Numbered from the stretch's first letter, positions 7,377-15,931 are shown. The stretch is DNA of 45,160 bases from an uncultured Faecalibacterium sp. (GCA_934561555.1 CAKTGQ010000017.1:1-45160); one strand, 5' to 3'. Numbers and translations: made by a program. The notes: generated by a model from the sequence alone, not told the origin.

Positions 7377-9398
7377 TTACTCGTCTGCGTTTTCTTCTTC
7401 AACAATCTGCTCGGCGCATTTACTGGCACTGGCGTACTTAAAATACCTTACCTTGCGGTCGTACTTCCGGGCAAGGTCGATGATGTTGTAATAAGACTTG
7501 TGGCCGATGCAATTGGTCTGAATCCAAACCACATCCGCCCGCCTTATGATCTCCGGGCTGGAGATGTCTTCGCCCATAAAGCGGACGTCCGGCACTTTGA
7601 ACTTGATCTCACGCAGCCATGAATCATGCCCGCCAAAAGCAAGGATGCGCCGGGTCGTATGATACGGGAATGTGATTTTCACCTCCGCAGCCTTTTCCTC
7701 CGTCCCGCTCTGCTGATTGAACACGATTTCACGAAGGTCAGCCAGTTCCTGCGTCATCTCTCCCACTGCAGCTTCCGACTTTTCCAGCTTTTCTTTCAGC
7801 TCACGATTTTCCCGGCTCAGATTGTAATTTGCTTTCTTGGCCTGTTCTTTCAGCTGTGCAAGTTCTTTCTTCAGCCGCTCATTTTCCTCTGCAGTTGAAT
7901 CTGTTTTTTCTGCTTTTTCCGGTTGAGCGATCGAATCCAAATCCAAGTCTTCCCTAAAATCACCATCGGAGATGTACTCCCGCCGTCTGCGTGCTTCGCC
8001 CAATACATCCATAAGAGCGCATACCATATTGGCTTCAGAGGGTTTCAGCCCTCTCTTTTTTAATGGGCGGAACGCATCATCAAAGCGGTGCATATTTCGG
8101 GGCAGTATCGCGCCCGTGTGCTCGTAGATGATCTGTGCAATGCTCACCTCGTGAGGTTCTTCTTCGTCATCTTCGTATCGCTGCCCAGCATATTTGGTTT
8201 CATACCATTCCGGATTCAGCGGCATAGAGGGGATCCATTTGCCATCATCAAACCAGAAGCCATCCTCTTCTTCCTCATAGCATGCAAAACCCCACGGAAG
8301 CATCGATGCCGCGCGGCAGATGACAGCCGTCATAAACGAATAGACCCACGCATAATCGTCGTCCTGATCGAACAGGTAAAGGATTGCAAAGCACAGCTCA
8401 TACGGATCTTCGATTGGGAAGTTGCACATTTCCTCTGCCAAATCTGCATTCATGCACTTCATCAGGCAGTCTTTGTTCATGACAGCGGCCTGCAATCCAG
8501 TAAAGCGGAAGTCCCCGATCTTTTTGCTGATATTGTTGTGCGCTTCCTCTGCTTTATCGATCTGACACATCAGCATATCGGCTTCCAATTTTTGATTTTT
8601 TATCGGAATGTCGTCAAGCAGCGGAAGCTGTGCCGTAAGCGGCAGCGTCGGCCTTGCCTGTTTTTTCGGGAAATATTTTTTCTTGATTTCCTCGATCTGA
8701 TCGGTCAGACGGTCAAGGCTTTTCTCCTGTCTGCGCATTTCATGGACCAGCGGACTCAGGGCTTTGAAATAGAGATCTGCCCACTCCCAGAACTTTGTCT
8801 TCAACCGAGCAGCTGCCGCCTCTTTTGAAATGTCTGGAATCATATCGAGAATCTTATGAAAAACGGAATCATCCTTCTTGGATAGAATGTTCGGCGGAAC
8901 GACATAGCGGTCTGTTTCACCATATCGGTTCTGAACCGCCCAGAGCATTCCTTCGATGATCTCATCGGAGAACCGTGCATCATAGACATCCGGTATGTCC
9001 ACATAATCACATTCTTCCGGCAGCAGATCACATAGTTCCTGCATTTCATGTTCTTCCCATATCTGGTCGAGCATCCAGATGGCTGCGCCAAGACACAGAT
9101 AGGATTCTTCATCGATGATATCGTAAGACAGGACTGGCAGCGAAGCAATATCTGCAAACTCACTCTTGATGTCGATTTCTGGATAGGTTTTGGCATACCG
9201 CTCCTGCATCTCCGGCATCAGATGCGCCACAGCCTTCATCCGGCGGGCGCAAAGTTTTTCCGTCAGATCGTACTTTGTAACGATGTCCGACTTGCTCTTA
9301 CGCTGCACTCTGTTTACCAGCTGTAAGTTTTCCTGAAAGATATCCCGGATCATGCTCATAGTCGGATCTGTATTGACACGCTTTTTCTTATTTCCCAA
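7377..9398 (-). CDS. Large coiled-coil protein with C-terminal DUF2325 domain
   Basis: A 673-residue cytoplasmic protein. Residues 1 to about 450 are alpha-helical and acidic, without a motif I recognise. About 480-580 form a coiled coil rich in Glu/Lys (ENERLKKELAQLKEQ and following). The last 85 residues match DUF2325: ILAFGGHDSW, FMGEDISSPEIIRRADVVWI, then NCIGHKSYYN and a final FKYASASKCAEQIVEE. DUF2325 is a small Rossmann-like domain of unknown function often found at the end of long accessory proteins. The start is TTG at 9398 with AGGTGA 6 bases upstream. It has its own promoter and no operon partner. Confidence 0.75.
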   Translation of the reverse strand: MGNKKKRVNTDPTMSMIRDIFQENLQLVNRVQRKSKSDIVTKYDLTEKLCARRMKAVAHLMPEMQERYAKTYPEIDIKSEFADIASLPVLSYDIIDEESYLCLGAAIWMLDQIWEEHEMQELCDLLPEECDYVDIPDVYDARFSDEIIEGMLWAVQNRYGETDRYVVPPNILSKKDDSVFHKILDMIPDISKEAAAARLKTKFWEWADLYFKALSPLVHEMRRQEKSLDRLTDQIEEIKKKYFPKKQARPTLPLTAQLPLLDDIPIKNQKLEADMLMCQIDKAEEAHNNISKKIGDFRFTGLQAAVMNKDCLMKCMNADLAEEMCNFPIEDPYELCFAILYLFDQDDDYAWVYSFMTAVICRAASMLPWGFACYEEEEDGFWFDDGKWIPSMPLNPEWYETKYAGQRYEDDEEEPHEVSIAQIIYEHTGAILPRNMHRFDDAFRPLKKRGLKPSEANMVCALMDVLGEARRRREYISDGDFREDLDLDSIAQPEKAEKTDSTAEENERLKKELAQLKEQAKKANYNLSRENRELKEKLEKSEAAVGEMTQELADLREIVFNQQSGTEEKAAEVKITFPYHTTRRILAFGGHDSWLREIKFKVPDVRFMGEDISSPEIIRRADVVWIQTNCIGHKSYYNIIDLARKYDRKVRYFKYASASKCAEQIVEEENADE

Positions 9399-9422
9399 CC
9401 GATATCACCTGCCTTTTATTCT

Positions 9423-9451
9423 ATTATATCTGTGCGATGGAAGGATGGCAA
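9423..9451 (-). promoter_or_regulatory. Promoter of the DUF2325 gene
   Basis: On the minus strand TTGCCA (9446-9451) and TATAAT (9423-9428) are separated by 17 bases, 25 bases upstream of the TTG start. Confidence 0.75.
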
Positions 9452-9455
9452 GACA

Positions 9456-9496
9456 AAACAGGCAGTAAGCGAAGGGCGTTCGCTTACTGCCTGTTT
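9456..9496 (-). terminator. Perfect 18-bp terminator hairpin
   Basis: A perfect 18-bp stem (arms AAACAGGCAGTAAGCGAA and complement) with a five-base loop; on the minus strand it is followed by TTTTGTCTT. It ends transcripts entering from the 9506-9610 fragment and insulates the DUF2325 promoter next to it. Confidence 0.8.
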
Positions 9497-9505
9497 GGCA
9501 TCGAC

Positions 9506-9610
9506 TTATAGTTCAAATGATTGCTGACAGCGAATCTCCGGGCTGTGATAGGGCACCACACGGACAAACTGGTTTTGTGCCGCCAGTTTGTGGCATTGGT
9601 TCAGCTCCAT
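9506..9610 (-). pseudogene. Short C-terminal gene fragment (minus strand)
   Basis: An open frame of 34 residues starting MELNQCHKLAAQNQFVRVVP and ending QQSFEL, then a stop and the strong terminator at 9456-9496. It has no ribosome site upstream and reads like the tail of a larger protein. Family not recognised. Confidence 0.3.
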
Positions 9611-9783
9611 ATGAGGAGTACAACACCCATGCTGCTTTCAAGAAGATCCCGCTGGACGCTCTGAAAAAACTGCCCTCACCGATGAATCTGATCTGCGTGA
9701 CGCCTACCCGCATCGATGCTCTGTTCTCCGATTTCAAGAAAGACGGTTACAGCGTCCGGCAGGTCCTGCATCAGCTTACGTGA
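9609..9783 (+). pseudogene. C-terminal gene fragment (plus strand), family unknown
   Basis: The plus strand encodes YEEYNTHAAFKKIPLDALKK, then SPMNLICVTPTRIDALFSDF and ends SVRQVLHQLT. It reads as a real protein tail (helical, charged), with a bidirectional hairpin terminator at 9810-9853 after it, but no start codon or ribosome site in front. It abuts the minus-strand fragment at 9506-9610 head to head, as if two genes had been truncated and joined. I cannot name the family; it may come from a mobile element. Confidence 0.35.
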
Positions 9784-9809
9784 ACGGAATTAGCTAAATC
9801 AACCAATAA

Positions 9810-9853
9810 AGGCCTCCGAATCTCTTTCTTATTAGGAAAAGATTCGGAGGCCT
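9810..9853. terminator. Bidirectional terminator
   Basis: A 14-bp stem (AGGCCTCCGAATCT with its complement) around a loop that can itself pair. Plus-strand tail CTGTTTT, minus-strand tail TTATTGG. It can serve both the plus-strand fragment on its left and the NUDIX operon arriving from the right. Confidence 0.7.
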
Positions 9854-9935
9854 CTGTTTTACGATTTTTTCGGAATAGCGGCTTTCACCAGCAGCGTCAT
9901 GGGACGGCGCAGTTCATCTTTCATTCCGGGAATCC

Positions 9936-10391
9936 TCAGCATCTCTGCAGAGGTTCGTTGTCATATTCGCTGGTATGGAGTGGTTTCACTGGCTGCATTG
10001 AACTTCTGATAACATCCAAAATGGTCTGATCCGCCGGGAGCCACGGAACGGAATCAATGTCATCTTTTGTCAGCCACCGCGCGGCTTCCGCTTCTTTCAG
10101 AACAAGATCGCCGGAAACCACTTCACACCAGAAGCAGTCCATGGAAAGATGAAACGCCGGATAATCGTACTCGATTGTACCAATTAAATCCTCCACGGCG
10201 ATTTCCGTGTCCAGTTCTTCTTCGATTTCCCGCTTCAGAGCCTGCTGCGGGGTTTCTCCCGGCTCGATTTTGCCGCCCGGAAACTCCCACTGGCCTTTGT
10301 AGTCACCATAACCGCGGGCGGTAGCGTAGATTTTGCGCTTTTCCTGCATGGAGTCGCAAATCACAGCGGCCACAACACGAATAGTTTTCAT
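9936..10391 (-). CDS. NUDIX hydrolase (MutT-like), third gene of the Fic-helicase operon
   Basis: A 151-residue NUDIX enzyme. The Nudix box is GGKIEPGETPQQALKREIEEEL (residues about 39-60), fitting Gx5Ex7REUxEExGU except that the last position differs. The N-terminus MKTIRVVAAVICD and the YDYPAFHLSMDCFWC strand match MutT/8-oxo-dGTP pyrophosphohydrolases of about 130 residues. The tail after residue 130 is unusual, and another frame just downstream (to about 9862) encodes a protein-like end, MKDELRRPMTLLVKAAIPKK, suggesting a frameshift or a lost neighbour. ATG with AAAGGAG upstream, 12 bases after the helicase stop. Confidence 0.75.
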   Translation of the reverse strand: MKTIRVVAAVICDSMQEKRKIYATARGYGDYKGQWEFPGGKIEPGETPQQALKREIEEELDTEIAVEDLIGTIEYDYPAFHLSMDCFWCEVVSGDLVLKEAEAARWLTKDDIDSVPWLPADQTILDVIRSSMQPVKPLHTSEYDNEPLQRC

Positions 10392-10403
10392 AACGTTCTC
10401 CTT

Positions 10404-13400
10404 TTAACCGACCACCAGTTTATTGGTCTTTTTGAGGAACTTTGCCGGAATCGGACGATCCAGCTTCCATGTAATATTCATTGGGCGGGAACCTTCATGC
10501 GTTACATAGTTCACTATGCCCAAGTAGGTGTAGGCAGCTGCACCGCCAAAACGGGAGTCCGCCTTGAATTCACGGACAAACAGCAGTACACGGCTTCCCT
10601 TCTCCCTGTGGTGAATGTATCGCTGTCCGGTAGCCGAATTTTCTGCGGTCGTGCTCTGGCTTTGCCAGTGGAACAGGCTCTCGTTGATGGAGTAATCTTT
10701 GTACATGGTGGTTGGCGAATAGTCCTTGTCTGCTTTATTCAAGGTCACAAAGAACACGTCCAGATTCTTGTCCGGCAGCCATTTCACGCCCTCGCGGACA
10801 GTAGCAGGTTTCAGAAAGTCCAGCGCCACCAGCAGCTGGTCACGAGTATAAGTGCAGTGCAAATCCAGCGGGCAGTCAAAACCAACATCTACCGGCTCAT
10901 CGATAAAGTCAATTCGATTATACTGATATTGCAAGAGTGTCTGCAATTCGTGCAGCAAAACCGGGCTGTCCGAGAGAGCATATAGGTTATCGAGAACTTC
11001 TTCATCGTCCCACCGTTCTGCGGCTTTGCCCCACACGGTCACATAGAACATCTGGAGCATTCGCTGCTCTACCAGTGATAATGCCGCAAAGTCGGTATCG
11101 TCCAACTTGGGCAAAAGGTTCAACAGAAACTGAATCCACCTGCGGGAATCCACGACAGCAAAGCGTGCAAGTGCCTTTGTCATGGTTTCTTCCAGTGATT
11201 CCGTAAAATCAGAAATCGCCCCCGCACGAACGCACAAGCGGGCAAAGCAGACCTTTTTACTGTAAATCGCCCGTGGGTCGAGATGGTAGTAATCGAGAAA
11301 ATTCCCCAGTGTCAACGGCAAGCCGGTATCTTCTGTGAAGGAGGCTGCCCGTGCCACAAGGCCGGAAGTGCGGTCATAGGATGCGCTGATGTTATCCAGC
11401 ACATACTTTGCCGCAATCTTTTCTAGCTGAATGTAGCAGCCTTTTGGCGCGGAGAGAAAACCTTCCTTGATTTCACGGCTTACACTGCGGGTGGTATTGG
11501 AAAGCAGTGCTGCAAACTTCTCCTCAAAATTATACTTTTTGTTTGCCTGACCGATAAAATCTAGCACGGTCAGGCATTCTTTGTTTTCTGCCAGACGCAG
11601 GCCGCGGCCCAGCTGCTGCAAAAACACGGTCAGCGATTCCGTGGGACGCAGGAACAGCACCGTGTTCACTTCCGGAATGTCCACGCCTTCATTGTAAATA
11701 TCCACAACAAAAATGAAACGAAGCTCCCCAGAAACAAGCCTTTGTTTGGCCGCGTTGCGTTCCTCATCCGGAGAGTCCCCTGTCAATGCCATGGACGAAA
11801 TGCCACGTGCATTGAAATAATCAGCCATGAACTGGGCATGTTCAATGGAAACGCAGAAGCCCAGACCTTTTACCTCGTTGATGTCCGTCACATATTTTAG
11901 GATAGAGTTCACTACAAGGTCGGCACGCCGCTCTGCCACCAAACCGCTGAGGGTGTACAGATTGGACAGTTCGTTTTTGTCGTATCCGCCCGTGCGCCAT
12001 TTCAGGCTGCTCAAATCTGCCGTGTCGGTCACACCGAAATATTGGAAGGGACAAAGCAGTTTCCGGTCAATGGCTTCCGGCAGACGAATTTCGGCAGCAA
12101 TGCGCCCACTGAAATAGTCCAGAATGTTCTTTCCGTCCATGCGTTCCGGGGTGGCGGTCAGGCCCAACAGAATTTTTGGCTGATAGTATTCCAGTAGCTT
12201 CTGGTAGGTCGGTGCAGCGGCATGATGGAACTCGTCCACAACAAGATAATCGTAGAAATCCGCTGCCGTTTTGGTGGTAAAGTCCTGCGAATTGAAAGTC
12301 TGGATGGAAATGAACAGATGGTCGATGCTGTCAGCCTTGTGGCTGCCCACAAACAGCTCACCGAAATTGGCGTCTTTCAGCACCGCCCGGAAGGTGTACA
12401 AGCTTTGCTTCAGAATCTCCTCCCGATGCGCCACGAACAACAGCCGGCAGGGGTGACCCGGATGCTGTTTGCAGAAACGCTTGTAATCCAGTGCAGAGAT
12501 CACAGTTTTTCCGGTTCCGGTCGCAGCCACTACAAGATTGCGGTTGTACCCTCGCACGGTGCGTTCTGCTTCCAGCTTATCCAGAATCTCCTGCTGGTAA
12601 GAATATGGTAGAATGTCCAGCGTATAAATGCCACTGTTGTCGGTTTCGCTGTACTTTTCATCTTTTAAGGCACGGGTCAGGCGTTCCTTCTGCCCTTCAT
12701 CATAATATTCAAACTCGTTGGAGTTCCAATAGCTTTCAAACGTAGCTGCAATTTTGTCAATCGTCTCCGGCAAGTCCTTCTTTGTAACTTTCACATTCCA
12801 TTCCAGACCGCTGGAAATTGCGGCATTGGACAGGTTAGAGGAACCAACATACGCCGTCGTGAAGCCGGTATCCCGGTAAAACATATAAGTTTTTGCATGG
12901 AGCCGGGTACGCTTCGTGTCATAACTGACCTTGATTTTGGTGTTGGTCAGCTGTCGCAGTTCTTCGATGGCCTTCACATCTGTAGCCCCCATATAGGAAG
13001 TCGTGATGATGCGCAGTTCGCCGCCACTCTGCGTGAACTGCCGCAGCTCGTCCATAATAAGCCGCAGACCGCTCCATTTGATAAAGGACACCAACATGTC
13101 AATGCGGTCAGCAGACGCGATTTCCTTTTTCAGCTCGGTATACATCTGAGGCTCATGAATGGCACCGGTAAACAACGAGCTTTGCGCAATCGAAGTTTCC
13201 GGCCGTTCCAGTTCTTTCGCGCTTTTTCCTGTGGCAAGGCGCGGATCGTTGTCTCGTAAAAGCGCAAGAAGCTGCTCTGCCCGCTGGTCAACGCCCAGCG
13301 AAGCAAAGTCAGCTTCCTGTGTGGTGTTCTGGATCGTGTTTACGATCTGATTTGCCAGCTGAATCTGCGCTTCGATTCCTCCACCGTTGTCCTGTACATT

Positions 13401-13562
13401 CTCAAGGCCCTTCTGCACCACATCGGTCAGATACTGCGCCAAAACTTTGGATGCCTCTGCCGTATCGATGGGTGCAGTGGACTTACGGGCCTCCGGAATC
13501 TCCGAAAGCTCGCTGCTCAGTGCGTTATTGATGACCTGTTCATACAGTCCGGGTTGGAGCAT
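10404..13562 (-). CDS. PLD nuclease - superfamily 2 helicase - DUF3427 protein (SauUSI-like, probable type IV restriction enzyme)
   Basis: A 1052-residue multidomain protein. Residues about 130-285 form a phospholipase D-type nuclease with LHAKTYMF (His222, Lys224) followed by YVGSSNLS. Helicase motifs follow: AATGTGKT (347-354), VVDEFHHA (about 440-447), LGLTATPERMDG and QQLGRGLRLAE. The C-terminal third matches DUF3427. SauUSI, a type IV enzyme that cuts DNA carrying modified cytosine, has this same nuclease-helicase-DUF3427 order, so restriction of modified or foreign DNA is the natural inference. GGGGGA lies 8 bases before the ATG. The gene sits between fic (30-base gap) and a NUDIX gene (12-base gap). 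Confidence 0.8.
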   Translation of the reverse strand: MLQPGLYEQVINNALSSELSEIPEARKSTAPIDTAEASKVLAQYLTDVVQKGLENVQDNGGGIEAQIQLANQIVNTIQNTTQEADFASLGVDQRAEQLLALLRDNDPRLATGKSAKELERPETSIAQSSLFTGAIHEPQMYTELKKEIASADRIDMLVSFIKWSGLRLIMDELRQFTQSGGELRIITTSYMGATDVKAIEELRQLTNTKIKVSYDTKRTRLHAKTYMFYRDTGFTTAYVGSSNLSNAAISSGLEWNVKVTKKDLPETIDKIAATFESYWNSNEFEYYDEGQKERLTRALKDEKYSETDNSGIYTLDILPYSYQQEILDKLEAERTVRGYNRNLVVAATGTGKTVISALDYKRFCKQHPGHPCRLLFVAHREEILKQSLYTFRAVLKDANFGELFVGSHKADSIDHLFISIQTFNSQDFTTKTAADFYDYLVVDEFHHAAAPTYQKLLEYYQPKILLGLTATPERMDGKNILDYFSGRIAAEIRLPEAIDRKLLCPFQYFGVTDTADLSSLKWRTGGYDKNELSNLYTLSGLVAERRADLVVNSILKYVTDINEVKGLGFCVSIEHAQFMADYFNARGISSMALTGDSPDEERNAAKQRLVSGELRFIFVVDIYNEGVDIPEVNTVLFLRPTESLTVFLQQLGRGLRLAENKECLTVLDFIGQANKKYNFEEKFAALLSNTTRSVSREIKEGFLSAPKGCYIQLEKIAAKYVLDNISASYDRTSGLVARAASFTEDTGLPLTLGNFLDYYHLDPRAIYSKKVCFARLCVRAGAISDFTESLEETMTKALARFAVVDSRRWIQFLLNLLPKLDDTDFAALSLVEQRMLQMFYVTVWGKAAERWDDEEVLDNLYALSDSPVLLHELQTLLQYQYNRIDFIDEPVDVGFDCPLDLHCTYTRDQLLVALDFLKPATVREGVKWLPDKNLDVFFVTLNKADKDYSPTTMYKDYSINESLFHWQSQSTTAENSATGQRYIHHREKGSRVLLFVREFKADSRFGGAAAYTYLGIVNYVTHEGSRPMNITWKLDRPIPAKFLKKTNKLVVG

Positions 13563-13592
13563 GGCAAAATCCCCCTTGAATTTTTCGCCTCA

Positions 13593-14786
13593 TTACAATG
13601 ATAGGACATCAGAAGTCCCACCGACATGATAGAACACCCTGTTTCCTGCTTTTCTTGCAGTAAGCAGCCCCATCTCATGGAATTTCATCACAAACGTCCG
13701 AATGGTTGCATACGCAGCGTTTCGGAAATCCTTTTCCAGCTGCTTTGTGGTAAACTCCTCTGCACCATAAGCTGACAGAACATACTCCCAGAGCAGCCGT
13801 TCTTTTTCTGTGATTTTTCCTTCCGCAAGAGCAGTTTGATATACCTCAAGATCAGTTTTCGGCGGGACTGCATCCACCTGCAGGCGGTTATAGACCTCAT
13901 TGCAGAAGTAGAACAGAAAGGGAGTCACATCCGTATAGCCGAAAATCAGAGCATTTCTCTCCACGCGTTCGTAGGCTTTGTAATATGCGTCCTTGTTTTC
14001 AGCGATGTATCGGGAAAACGGCGTGAACAGTGCCGCAGGATAGCCCTGCTGAACAAGATACCAGAGGTGAAATAGCCGTGCAGTGCGTCCATTCCCGTCA
14101 AAATAGGGGTGGTAATACGCAAAGGCAAAGTGCAGAATGGCAGCCTTATGCAGCTCATTGATGCCGTCATTGGCATTCGCAAAATCGACAAGACATTTCA
14201 TAGCACCGGGAAGCCGCTCTGCCGGAAGTCCCGGTCTGGGTTCTTCACCGCCCACAATAAAAGCCTCGCCATGCCGATAAAAGTGGTTTGGCAGTAATCG
14301 ATCTTCATCCGGGAGATAATCCCCTGTGCTGATCTGATATAGGTGATGCAGATTCTCCTCGGTGATCGTATTCTGACGATTCGCGATAAACTCCAGTCCG
14401 CGCTTCATACCATAGATGCGGGCTTCTTGTTCATCACGAGGGGCATAACCATCGAGGATATAACGGATACTGCTGCGGGTCGAGCGGATACTTTCAATTT
14501 GAAAAGTAGCATAAATTTCCTCGGTCATCGCCGACAAACCGAAGTTTTGTCCACTGACAGGGACAGAGAGCAACTGCTTCATACCATTTGTTGAAATTTG
14601 CGCGAGGTTCGGCAGGTAAAACAGCTTATTTCCAGAAAAATCAGTTAACGGCAGAGGCTGCGCAAAGTTTTGCCGCAGCAATTCGGCAAATTCTTTGACG
14701 CTGACAGTCGAGTACTTGTATTCCATCCGATTGAGTTCAAACAAATGCTTATCTGAAAGCATTTTAGCAAACTGTGCCCCATCCAT
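13593..14786 (-). CDS. Fic-family protein (AMPylator or related) with winged-helix C-terminus
   Basis: A 397-residue Fic protein. The catalytic core is HPYFDGNGRTAR (His226 to Arg237), the HxFxxGNGRxxR signature for transfer of AMP or other nucleotides to hydroxyl side chains. An N-terminal inhibitory motif TFQIES (residues 94-99) matches (S/T)xxxE(G/N) with Ser in the last place, so it is probably self-inhibited. The last 70 residues resemble a winged helix (TTKQLEKDFRNAAYATIRTF, then MGLLTARKAGNRVFYHVG). I start at ATG 14786, preceded by GAGG; a GTG three codons earlier overlaps that site. First gene of the operon with the SauUSI-like helicase and NUDIX. Confidence 0.85.
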   Translation of the reverse strand: MDGAQFAKMLSDKHLFELNRMEYKYSTVSVKEFAELLRQNFAQPLPLTDFSGNKLFYLPNLAQISTNGMKQLLSVPVSGQNFGLSAMTEEIYATFQIESIRSTRSSIRYILDGYAPRDEQEARIYGMKRGLEFIANRQNTITEENLHHLYQISTGDYLPDEDRLLPNHFYRHGEAFIVGGEEPRPGLPAERLPGAMKCLVDFANANDGINELHKAAILHFAFAYYHPYFDGNGRTARLFHLWYLVQQGYPAALFTPFSRYIAENKDAYYKAYERVERNALIFGYTDVTPFLFYFCNEVYNRLQVDAVPPKTDLEVYQTALAEGKITEKERLLWEYVLSAYGAEEFTTKQLEKDFRNAAYATIRTFVMKFHEMGLLTARKAGNRVFYHVGGTSDVLSL

Positions 14787-14802
14787 TCTGTCCACCTCGC
14801 AG

Positions 14803-14834
14803 TTGATACTTATTGATACTATATAGTATCAATA
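14803..14834 (-). promoter_or_regulatory. 24-bp perfect palindromic operator with an extra half site
   Basis: Positions 14811-14834 form a perfect palindrome of two 12-base arms (TATTGATACTAT and its complement). An additional TTGATACT lies at 14803-14810, exactly 10 bases from the copy inside the palindrome. It covers the -10 box and the start region of the fic promoter, the place for a repressor, perhaps the winged-helix part of the Fic protein itself. Confidence 0.75.
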
Positions 14835-14859
14835 TACCGATTCTTTATAAAAAAGTCAA
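14831..14859 (-). promoter_or_regulatory. Promoter of the Fic-helicase-NUDIX operon
   Basis: On the minus strand TTGACT (14854-14859) and TATATT (14831-14836) are 17 bases apart, and the -10 box overlaps the palindromic operator. Confidence 0.8.
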
Positions 14860-14907
14860 CCGAAACAGGCCGAACCAACTTTTTTCCATACTTTCCGTCA
14901 AAATTCC

Positions 14908-14922
14908 CGTGGCACAGCCACG
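14908..14922 (-). terminator. Short hairpin after the NUDIX/HD pair
   Basis: CGTGGC and GCCACG form a 6-bp stem three bases beyond the stop of the NUDIX gene, with GGAATTTTG following on the minus strand. A weak but well-placed terminator. Confidence 0.5.
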
Positions 14923-14924
14923 AA

Positions 14925-15437
14925 TCATATCTCCATCGGCTTATTCCCCACTTCGTCCAGATACGCATTCAAAAATTCCGCTGCAAGGCTGTTGGGACGG
15001 ATGTTTTCTCTGGCTTCCTGCGGGGTGAACCACTTGCAGCGGTCCACTTCGTGGTTGATATGCAGCGCCTTTGCGGTTCTGACGAAAGCCGTAAAGTTGC
15101 ACATCAGCGTGTTAGACGGCTCAAAAAACTTGGTACGGTTGAACCGGAGGTGCTCTACTTCCAACCCGGTTTCTTCCCGGACTTCCCGCACCACGGCGTG
15201 TTCTTCTGCCTCACCGCGGTTCACATACCCGGCCACAAGAATATAAGAGGGCTTACCGTACTGCTGGATGAGCAGAATTTTCCCGGTTTCCTCATCCACA
15301 ACAATCATGCTGACTGCCACATTGTACATCGGGAACCGGTATTGCTGGCATTTCGGGCAATAAGGCACAATGCCCTCTTCTTCCAGTTCTTTTTCAATCA
15401 ATGCCGTACCGCATTCAAAGCAATGCTTCTGAATCAT
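14925..15437 (-). CDS. NUDIX hydrolase with N-terminal zinc ribbon
   Basis: A 170-residue protein that begins with a zinc ribbon (CFECG and CPKCQQ, about residues 8-11 and 28-33) and then a NUDIX domain. The Nudix box GYVNRGEAEEHAVVREVREE plus TGLEV matches the consensus exactly. The arrangement recalls NADH pyrophosphatase (NudC), but the NudC-specific SQPWPFPxS motif is absent, so the nucleotide substrate is open; related zinc-ribbon NUDIX proteins are common in Clostridia. The ATG comes two bases after the stop of the HD gene, within the spacing of GGAGTG, so the two are co-translated. Confidence 0.78.
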   Translation of the reverse strand: MIQKHCFECGTALIEKELEEEGIVPYCPKCQQYRFPMYNVAVSMIVVDEETGKILLIQQYGKPSYILVAGYVNRGEAEEHAVVREVREETGLEVEHLRFNRTKFFEPSNTLMCNFTAFVRTAKALHINHEVDRCKWFTPQEARENIRPNSLAAEFLNAYLDEVGNKPMEI

Positions 15438-15439
15438 TT

Positions 15440-15931
15440 TTACACTCCAAACACTGTTTTCGTCAGCCGGATACCTGCTGCCGTTTTCATCGTATGTTCC
15501 ATAAAGGTTCGGATTGCCTGCTGGTCGTACCCGCTTTCGGACGCATTGACGATATAATCTGCCTCAATCAGAATCTGATAGTCAATGCCGTCGATCTGCG
15601 CCGGGCTATGGTGGTGCCCTACCAGATAGGCCACCCGGTCGATCTGTTCTGCTGTCATGCCGGTATCCGCCAAGAACTCCCGCACCAGCGGGGCACCCTC
15701 CTGCTCCTGATATTTACCATTGGTGTTGCCGTACTTTTTGCGGCAGAGCGGGCAGGCGATATCGTGGGTGATGGCCGCCACCTCCAGAATAAACTGCGTG
15801 TCTGCGTCCAGCCCCTCCAGCTCACCAATGGTTTTGACATAGGTCCACACGCAGCTCAGGTGCGTGATGTCATGGATATTCCCTTCGGAAAAGGCGATCA
15901 TCTTTTCCATGATCTGTGCAATGGTCATCAT
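15440..15931 (-). CDS. HD-domain phosphohydrolase
   Basis: A 163-residue HD-superfamily protein. Metal ligands are visible as His in NIHDITHLSCV (about residue 20-25), the HD pair in ITHDIACP (about 55), HHH in VGHHHSPAQ (about 107) and a downstream Asp in IEADYIVNAS. Such small HD proteins often hydrolyse nucleotides or phosphorylated metabolites. It is paired with a NUDIX gene, which suggests a shared nucleotide substrate. Two ATG codons are adjacent at the start; GGGAGTG is 8 to 11 bases upstream. Confidence 0.75.
   Translation of the reverse strand: MMTIAQIMEKMIAFSEGNIHDITHLSCVWTYVKTIGELEGLDADTQFILEVAAITHDIACPLCRKKYGNTNGKYQEQEGAPLVREFLADTGMTAEQIDRVAYLVGHHHSPAQIDGIDYQILIEADYIVNASESGYDQQAIRTFMEHTMKTAAGIRLTKTVFGV

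Noticed and set aside
9862..9935. Possible extra gene end (minus strand, MKDELRRPMTLLVKAAIPKK)
   Set aside because: Too short and without a start of its own; mentioned only as a possible frameshifted tail of the NUDIX region.
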